Source: Halobacteriales archaeon
GTDB lineage: Archaea > Halobacteriota > Halobacteria > Halorutilales > JAHENH01
Assembly: GCA_018609935.1 (NCBI GenBank)
Contig: JAHENH010000123.1
Span: forward strand, 1 to 5,175
DNA: 5,175 nucleotides
Direction of reading: 5' to 3'
In this document: one piece after another, positions 1-5,175 of the stretch
Position numbering within the stretch: position 1 is the first letter of the stretch
Layout: each line of letters starts with the position of its first letter
The notes under the pieces: model-generated
What the model saw: only the letters and a program-made list of their open reading frames with translations
Databases searched by the model: none
What the model was told of the DNA's origin: nothing
Translations under genes and position numbers: made by a program

Positions 1-1119
1 AGCAAGTGCAGCTGCAGGTTGTAGAAATGGAGCTATCTTTTCAGCTGTTTTAAGAGAGTCATTATAACTTCTACCTGATCCTTCATTGTTTCCAAGTGCA
101 GTATTTATTTCACTTTCTAGACTATTAACTTTCCTATCGTCGTAATTTTTAGGATTAAAATCTTGGTTAGGATCAGGGACTGGACTATTAACTTCTATAT
201 TAGCATCATTAGAAAGAGGATCAACTTCTTCTCCAGTTCCAGGAGCCATTCCTGCTGGATGGAACTTATCAAATCCTTCATTGTTATATATAGAAGGAAA
301 TGCATTCATAGAACCTCCGTTTTGATATTCACCTCCATTTTCATATTCATCTAGATCACCACCTCTCTTAAAGTTATTTCCATCAAGTTCCTGGATCCTT
401 TTTTGAGCATCTTCTTGTTGTTTCAATCTCTTCTTTTCCTGAGCATCTTTTAGTCTCTGAAGTTCTCTTTTCTTTGCATTATTACTATAGAGATCATTCT
501 CTCTCTTTCCACTATACTTCTCTTCTAATTTTTCAGATACTTCAGAAAAGGTCTTCCCTACATATTTTTCAGGGATCCCATGATCCTTTGCAAGAGATTT
601 TGTAACTTTAAGAGAGTCAGAGAATACATAATCATCTACTTTAGTTTCTCCTTGTTCAACTTCAGCTCCATGTCCAGGAATAGGAATACCTCCCTGTTCA
701 TGAGATCTTCCTGCATTGAACTTATCTACTTGACCTGACATATTTCCACCTTGTTGAAATACCTTATTGGTATCTACAGCTCCAAATGATACCATATTTA
801 GTGTATTACGAGCAGCACCTTCTAAAGCTCCATGTTCTTTCATACTATGAGTATAAGATCCTACAGGATTCAATTTGGATCCTAGAGATGTTTTAAACCT
901 ATCTCCAAAATTATTTTCCTCATCTACAGTATAATCTCCTCCTGATATAGCACTTCCTGCTTTTGAAGCTACTGAATAAGCAGCTGATGCTGCTGGTCCT
1001 AATCCAGGAATTGCATTAAGACTTGTAGTTACTCCTGCATTAATTTTTCCTGAAAGTCTTTGAGCTTCTTTTTGCTCTTTAAGTTTCTTTTGTTTTTCTG
1101 TGAGTTTTCTTTGTGCCAT
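1..1119 (-). CDS. crAss-like internal virion (cargo-type) structural protein, C-terminus cut by window edge
   Basis: The first 373 codons are visible and the frame stays open to the left edge. ATG at 1119-1117 is the start: an in-frame TGA lies three codons upstream (1128-1126) and the next in-frame ATG is at residue 93. The N-terminus (1-27) is a Lys/Gln/Glu-rich helix. Residues 29-61 are Ala/Gly/Ser-rich and hydrophobic, around NAIPGLGPAASAAYSVASKA, and could be membrane-active. Residues 121-172 hold FQQGGN, then SHEQGGIPIPGHGAEVEQGE and DDYVFSDSLKV. This resembles the GGxHExNPxGGV...VEEGE...YVFSxRLK signature common in crAss-like virion proteins. TFSEVSEKLEEKY follows as in relatives. Residues 195-246 are a probable coiled coil with two copies of DAQ. 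Next comes a GG-repeat linker (252-270) and an Asp/Asn/Pro-rich stretch (296-330). No Cys or Trp is visible. It lies 92 bp downstream of the muzzle gene on the same strand, consistent with a protein packed in the virion and ejected. Virion protein is likely; 'cargo' is inferred from motif and position, and a scaffold or other internal role is possible. Confidence 0.7.
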   Translation of the reverse strand, partial: MAQRKLTEKQKKLKEQKEAQRLSGKINAGVTTSLNAIPGLGPAASAAYSVASKAGSAISGGDYTVDEENNFGDRFKTSLGSKLNPVGSYTHSMKEHGALEGAARNTLNMVSFGAVDTNKVFQQGGNMSGQVDKFNAGRSHEQGGIPIPGHGAEVEQGETKVDDYVFSDSLKVTKSLAKDHGIPEKYVGKTFSEVSEKLEEKYSGKRENDLYSNNAKKRELQRLKDAQEKKRLKQQEDAQKRIQELDGNNFKRGGDLDEYENGGEYQNGGSMNAFPSIYNNEGFDKFHPAGMAPGTGEEVDPLSNDANIEVNSPVPDPNQDFNPKNYDDRKVNSLESEINTALGNNEGSGRSYNDSLKTAEKIAPFLQPAAALA

Positions 1120-1126
1120 AACTAAT

Positions 1127-1158
1127 CAAATATAATAATTTAAAATACCTTATACAAT
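1127..1158 (-). promoter_or_regulatory. Candidate Bacteroidota-type promoter for the cargo-like gene
   Basis: Read on the minus strand, TATATTTG at 1134-1127 matches the Bacteroidota -7 consensus TAnnTTTG exactly. ATTG at 1158-1155 matches three of four bases of the -33 box TTTG. The spacer between TTG and the -7 box is 20 bp, within the usual range. Transcription would start around 1120-1123, leaving almost no leader before the ATG at 1119. The region is very A+T-rich, so a chance match is possible. No Shine-Dalgarno sequence lies near the ATG, which is normal for Bacteroidota and their phages. Confidence 0.35.
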
Positions 1159-1211
1159 GAAATAGAGCTTAAATGTATGATCTTAAGCATCTAAAAATAT
1201 GATCTCCATTA

Positions 1212-4200
1212 TTACAGAGGTTTGTGTTTAAAATATGTTTCTACAGGTTCAAGAATTATTTTATTGCCATCTGTATTATCTCTATATAATACAAGATGTG
1301 TCCAAGTATCTCTTATCCTAGCGTCATCTTTCTTAGAACCATCATGAGTAATAGAAGAGGGATCATTATCTCTTGGGAGAGCTATTCTCCATTTTCTAAA
1401 TCTCCTTTTTGCATTACTATCTATTGTTATGGGAACTTCTCCACTATCTTGATAATTATTATACAGTCTTATTCTGGAGAAAGTATCATCCCATATCTCA
1501 TTATCACTATTATCAGTAACAAGGGAATAGTACTGTACATTATTAAATATCTTTGATATAGAAAATTGTTCATTAACAATAATATCTACAAGAGACCTAT
1601 GATCTTCTCCATAATAATGTCCATAATTTCCACTATCATGAATATAAATATCTGATAGGTCGCTAGGATCTGCTGAATAGATCTTACTATCCAAACGAAG
1701 ATATATACGAGGGGTCATACTATAAAATCCTGTAAAGGCTCTCAGATGTTCTGAATAAGCTACAGTAAATGATCTATCCAATAGAACGGGTACAATATTA
1801 CTAGTATCAAATCCTACTTTATTAAAGGTCATAAATACTCTATTGTACTTACTATCATATACCCCATGAATTCCTATGGATCTATCATCCCATGTATTAC
1901 CATCTTTAGTAACAGGTGTAGAAAGAGATTTGTCAGTAGTTTCTAGTCTTCCATCTATTTCCTTATTGAATACAGAAAAGAGACCCTTTACATCAGAAAG
2001 GGGTACATTACCATTATTACCAAATCTCATGAATTTTCTATTGAGGGCATCAAAATAATAAAGAGCATTTTCACCCTCAACAACAGAAAATTTATGAACA
2101 GTTCCTGTTATATTAGAGATATATCTATAGTCATCTAATATGCCTCCGAATCCAAGTGTAAGTTCTGTACCTTGTTCAGATACTACAGTAGATCTTTCAT
2201 TGATAGATGTTGCACCTAAAGCTCTATCTTGTAGAAAATATATAATATCCTTGAAATTAATAACTTTATTTATAGGTCCATATATTCCCTCTACTTCCAT
2301 ATTAGAAGCAGGTTTAAAGAACCTCCAACTATCTACTAGTTCACCATCTATCTTTGGATCAGATGCCCATATTTGATGAGAATGTTCTTCTACTGTATTA
2401 GAGAACACATCTTCAGATCTAAATATTCTTCTAGAGTTGTTCTTTTGTAAATAAACATCATTAAAACTAAAGTTCGTTGAGATCTGTGAAGAATAATTAC
2501 CTGATGCGAACCCTTGTCTTGCAAAATTATTGAATACACTATCACTTTTATCTCTTAGCTCTGTATTAAGAGGTGTTTCTATACTATGAGATAAAGCTAA
2601 AGTATACTTTGGATTAGTTGATTTATCAGTATCACTATTATCCTTATCTATATTTCTATAAGTTATCTGGGAGTCATAATAATAACTATAAGTATCTCCT
2701 CCATATACTTTAAAGGTATATTTATCAGGAAGATCATCTTCTACAGGTTGAAAATGTCCTGTAGAAATATATTTATTATTAGACCTCGCTTCATAAGAAT
2801 CTCCACCATACTGTCTAAAAGATTTATCTCTTTTCCTTCCCAGTGTTACATAACATACAGTAGCATCTGAAAGATTCCAATAATTCTTAGGATCTATAGC
2901 TGTTCTGATTATAAGTTTTCTATCCCCAACACCATCAGCTGCACCTTTATTAATCTTTTCTTCTGAACCTATTATGGGATGAAGCCATGTATTATCACCC
3001 TTCATGGCATGAAGCCATATATCATTTAATACATGAGGGTTAGATCCTCCCACATGAAGTCTTGATCCACCTCTTTCAAATACTTCTTGTCCTATAATAT
3101 CTATCCTATTTCCTGATTCGACCCCTCTTACATCACTATGAGAAGTATCAGGATTTTTAATTCTTGTAAGTCTTGTAAAAGAGTTAGGAGTACCAGCTGT
3201 ATATTCATTTACATGGATCCCAGCATCATCTGATGCACTTACATTACTTACTTCTGCTATATAATCTATATAATCTATATCACCTACTATATCAGAGAAT
3301 TCATCAAATCCTCCTATAGATCCACTATATGCACACATATTTTGCCATACTCCACTTCTATCAGTAATTCCATATTCAGCTCCTATAGAGTCAAGTGCAT
3401 ATGCTTGGAAATTTACATTATTAGTTCCCAGTTGATTCTTTAGTTCCTCTTTAAAACTACTGTCTGCATTTTCAGGATCTATATAATACATGGGATGAAT
3501 AAGACCAGATTCTATTCTGGTCATATCTCTTTTCTCTCTGGGAAGTCTTACTATAGAGAATCCACTGATTTTGTCCTTAACAGAAGATATATCAACTGTA
3601 AATTCTACCCCTAAAGTTTTTTGTATTTTATCATCATTGCTCTCATTATATCCAATAGAATTTGAACCTCCATCTATAGATTCATGAGAAAAGGGGAATC
3701 TAATATCTCCTATCCAATTAACAAAAAATGGATTCATTTCTTTGTCATAAAATACTATCCCGAACCTATATACTTCTCCTCTTGTATATCCTGTAAGAAG
3801 AGATTCTACTTTAGGAGATTTTAGAGAAGCAAATTCTCCTGTAAGATCATGAAATATTTGATTTCCTTCTCTATCAGTAGAACCATCAGAATAAGTATCT
3901 GTATTACCAGGTTCTTCAGTTCTACCTGGTTCTATTAGAGGAGGAGTGGATTTATCGTTCTTTTGATCTCCAGCAAGTTCTGTTGTAATAAATCTATAAG
4001 AGATATTCTTACCTTCCCCTCCTATTGTATTTCCATCTGTCTGATACTTATAGTCATAATTCTCATTAAAGTCATGTATAAGACTTGCATTATAATCCCA
4101 TATAAATTCATCATGATTATATAGATTAACAGCGTCTGCATCTTTAGGAATGTTCCAATCAGGATTAGATCCATCTATTGTATGTTCAGGAGAAAAAGGA

Positions 4201-5175
4201 TCTAGATTATCTTCAGAAAAGAGTCTAGCTACAGCAGAATTATTAAATCTATAAGCCCTTCCATCAAAATCAATACTAAGATCTTTAGTCTTATTATTAG
4301 CTGCTATTAATCTATTATCCTTTACTGCAATAGATTTAGTTCTACTAAAGGAAGAATTGATCTTATTGAACTCTGAAAGTGTTATTTCTACAGCATCTAG
4401 AGGTACTTCAGAATTTACTACTTGTATCTCTCCACTTCCTGATATATTTTCTTCCTCGAATTTCCATATTCTAGGAGTATCCTTATTCTCGTATATTACT
4501 AAGAAATGTTCTATAACATCAAATCTATCATCAATGAAGGGTATGGTATATGTAACTGATCTTTTTTCACCAGTACCTTTAGAAGAACCTCCATAATTTT
4601 GGAAAGAATCACTTTGAGGATCATATTCTGTAAGTTTTATAGGATTTGATAGTGGTGCAAATACAGTAAGAGATCCCTCAGCAGAATTTCTCTGTCTATA
4701 TGTATATTGTACAACAGATCCTACAGGTAGATCTCCATCTTCAATAGTATCTATAAGAGGTTTTGAGAGATCCACATCTGCTCTTATATCCATTGAATTA
4801 GCTGTAACGATATAAGAGTTGGGATCAAATATATTGATGGATCTAAGTGGATTAAAATCATCTGTAAAGTAAACTCTTCCTATATTTACATTTTCATATC
4901 TACCTATCACTTCTCCCACTCTATTATATCTAGAGAGATTGGACTGGTTATTTACTACTAAATGTTTGGAGGGTACAAGATAACTGTCACTATCAATATT
5001 TTTTATTTCTTCTGATACTGGATCATATGTTATATTCCATATTTGTCCATATGTACCAGAGGGTTCTTGTTCTGTACTATTTGTACTAAAAAGTATAATT
5101 CTATCTCTAAGTGTTCCCCATCCACATATCTCTAGACCCTGTTGACTATCATAATATATAGAATGTCCTTTATTC
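1212..5175 (-). CDS. crAss-like phage tail muzzle ('stabilization') protein, N-terminus cut by window edge
   Basis: Structural virion protein. In the known crAss-like phage structure, proteins of this family sit at the distal end of the short tail and close its barrel until ejection. The frame is open from the right edge to a TAA at 1214-1212, giving 1320 visible residues (numbered here from the edge). No start is visible: a GTG at 4919 is in frame, but 85 codons of family-like sequence precede it, including CGWGTLRDRIILFS (17-30) and YGQIWNITYD (42-51), so GTG is internal. Other family-like blocks are GRYENVNIGRVYFTDDFNP (91-109), VQYTYRQ (155-161) with VFAPLSNPI (171-179), DNRLIAANN (286-294), YRFGIVFYDKEMNPFFVNWI (469-488), YGGDSY (789-794) and YGGDTY (824-829), GIHGVYDSKYNRVFMTF (near 1825-1875), SGNYGHYYGEDHRS, and the C-terminal FRKWRIALPRDND (from 1259) with ARIRDTWTHLVLYRD. 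There is no signal peptide, obvious membrane segment or enzyme motif in the visible part. Only three cysteines are visible. The frame is intact, with no sign of decay. Family assignment is strong; the role is inferred from the family. Confidence 0.88.
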   Translation of the reverse strand, partial: NKGHSIYYDSQQGLEICGWGTLRDRIILFSTNSTEQEPSGTYGQIWNITYDPVSEEIKNIDSDSYLVPSKHLVVNNQSNLSRYNRVGEVIGRYENVNIGRVYFTDDFNPLRSINIFDPNSYIVTANSMDIRADVDLSKPLIDTIEDGDLPVGSVVQYTYRQRNSAEGSLTVFAPLSNPIKLTEYDPQSDSFQNYGGSSKGTGEKRSVTYTIPFIDDRFDVIEHFLVIYENKDTPRIWKFEEENISGSGEIQVVNSEVPLDAVEITLSEFNKINSSFSRTKSIAVKDNRLIAANNKTKDLSIDFDGRAYRFNNSAVARLFSEDNLDPFSPEHTIDGSNPDWNIPKDADAVNLYNHDEFIWDYNASLIHDFNENYDYKYQTDGNTIGGEGKNISYRFITTELAGDQKNDKSTPPLIEPGRTEEPGNTDTYSDGSTDREGNQIFHDLTGEFASLKSPKVESLLTGYTRGEVYRFGIVFYDKEMNPFFVNWIGDIRFPFSHESIDGGSNSIGYNESNDDKIQKTLGVEFTVDISSVKDKISGFSIVRLPREKRDMTRIESGLIHPMYYIDPENADSSFKEELKNQLGTNNVNFQAYALDSIGAEYGITDRSGVWQNMCAYSGSIGGFDEFSDIVGDIDYIDYIAEVSNVSASDDAGIHVNEYTAGTPNSFTRLTRIKNPDTSHSDVRGVESGNRIDIIGQEVFERGGSRLHVGGSNPHVLNDIWLHAMKGDNTWLHPIIGSEEKINKGAADGVGDRKLIIRTAIDPKNYWNLSDATVCYVTLGRKRDKSFRQYGGDSYEARSNNKYISTGHFQPVEDDLPDKYTFKVYGGDTYSYYYDSQITYRNIDKDNSDTDKSTNPKYTLALSHSIETPLNTELRDKSDSVFNNFARQGFASGNYSSQISTNFSFNDVYLQKNNSRRIFRSEDVFSNTVEEHSHQIWASDPKIDGELVDSWRFFKPASNMEVEGIYGPINKVINFKDIIYFLQDRALGATSINERSTVVSEQGTELTLGFGGILDDYRYISNITGTVHKFSVVEGENALYYFDALNRKFMRFGNNGNVPLSDVKGLFSVFNKEIDGRLETTDKSLSTPVTKDGNTWDDRSIGIHGVYDSKYNRVFMTFNKVGFDTSNIVPVLLDRSFTVAYSEHLRAFTGFYSMTPRIYLRLDSKIYSADPSDLSDIYIHDSGNYGHYYGEDHRSLVDIIVNEQFSISKIFNNVQYYSLVTDNSDNEIWDDTFSRIRLYNNYQDSGEVPITIDSNAKRRFRKWRIALPRDNDPSSITHDGSKKDDARIRDTWTHLVLYRDNTDGNKIILEPVETYFKHKPL
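3257..3280. repeat. Short 9-bp tandem repeat inside the muzzle gene
   Basis: The unit ctatataat occurs twice in a row and is followed by ctatat, giving about 2.7 copies of a 9-bp period. The period is a multiple of three and keeps the frame, so the protein carries a matching Asp-Tyr-Ile repeat within DIDYIDYIAEV. It looks like an in-frame slippage duplication in a variable loop rather than a regulatory element. Confidence 0.6.

Noticed and set aside
120..194. 12-bp repeat gactattaactt at 120-131 and 183-194
   Set aside because: Both copies are coding and encode a shared Val-Asn-Ser; with this base composition it is more likely chance than a site.
163..354. Plus-strand open frame of 63 codons
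   Set aside because: It is antisense to the cargo-like gene, has low-complexity Ile/Ser/Arg/Phe composition and no recognisable motif; it is a shadow frame.
1167..1188. Possible rho-independent terminator for the muzzle gene
   Set aside because: The stem has only six A+T-rich pairs with a 10-base loop, and no T-run follows it in the minus-strand direction.
1183..1209. Eight-codon minus-strand mini-ORF starting just after the muzzle stop
   Set aside because: Far too short, A+T-driven, and without a recognisable ribosome binding site or conserved sequence.
1296..1556. Plus-strand open frame of 86 codons
   Set aside because: It lies opposite the conserved C-terminal part of the muzzle gene, is Ile/Ser-rich and has no motif; a shadow frame.
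1876..2376. Two plus-strand open frames (1876-2058 and 2140-2376)
   Set aside because: Both are fully antisense to conserved muzzle coding sequence and have shadow-like composition.
4357..4596. Plus-strand open frame of 79 codons
   Set aside because: It is antisense to the muzzle gene, Ser/Ile-rich and has no family signal.
1..5175. Novel defence, CRISPR, retron or mobile-element system
   Set aside because: The window is filled by two phage structural genes; there is no repeat array, transposase, reverse transcriptase, toxin-antitoxin pair or RNA gene that I can support.

Overview
The window is A+T-rich, almost fully coding, and read from the minus strand (right to left). It looks like part of the virion-structure module of a crAss-like bacteriophage (order Crassvirales). 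Those viruses infect Bacteroidota, mainly gut Bacteroides and relatives. The assignment rests on recognising conserved stretches of protein sequence, not on a database search.

Layout in transcription order: (1) 5175 to 1212, a very large open frame with no start inside the window. It is the crAss-like tail 'muzzle' protein, usually annotated as 'stabilization protein'. 1320 residues are visible, and the N-terminus lies beyond the right edge. (2) 1211 to 1120, a short A+T-rich gap holding a candidate Bacteroidota-type promoter that nearly abuts the next start codon, plus a weak hairpin and a short direct repeat. (3) 1119 to 1, the first 373 codons of a second gene that runs off the left edge. 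Its layout (basic helix, Gly/Ala-rich hydrophobic stretch, compact GG...HEQGG...YVFSDSLK motif, charged coiled coil, GG-repeat linker) matches the internal or cargo-type virion proteins encoded near the muzzle gene in crAss-like phages.

Together the genes suggest a tail-end and ejection unit: the muzzle closes the distal end of the tail barrel, and the neighbouring protein is probably packed inside the virion and released with the DNA. Both visible frames are open under the standard genetic code; the muzzle gene ends in TAA, and no stop-codon reassignment is needed. The plus-strand open frames are antisense shadows. I see no tRNA, CRISPR array, insertion sequence or origin. I found no evidence of a wholly new system here. 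The most unusual items are the compact motif and odd composition of the cargo-like protein, and the near-leaderless promoter candidate in front of it.
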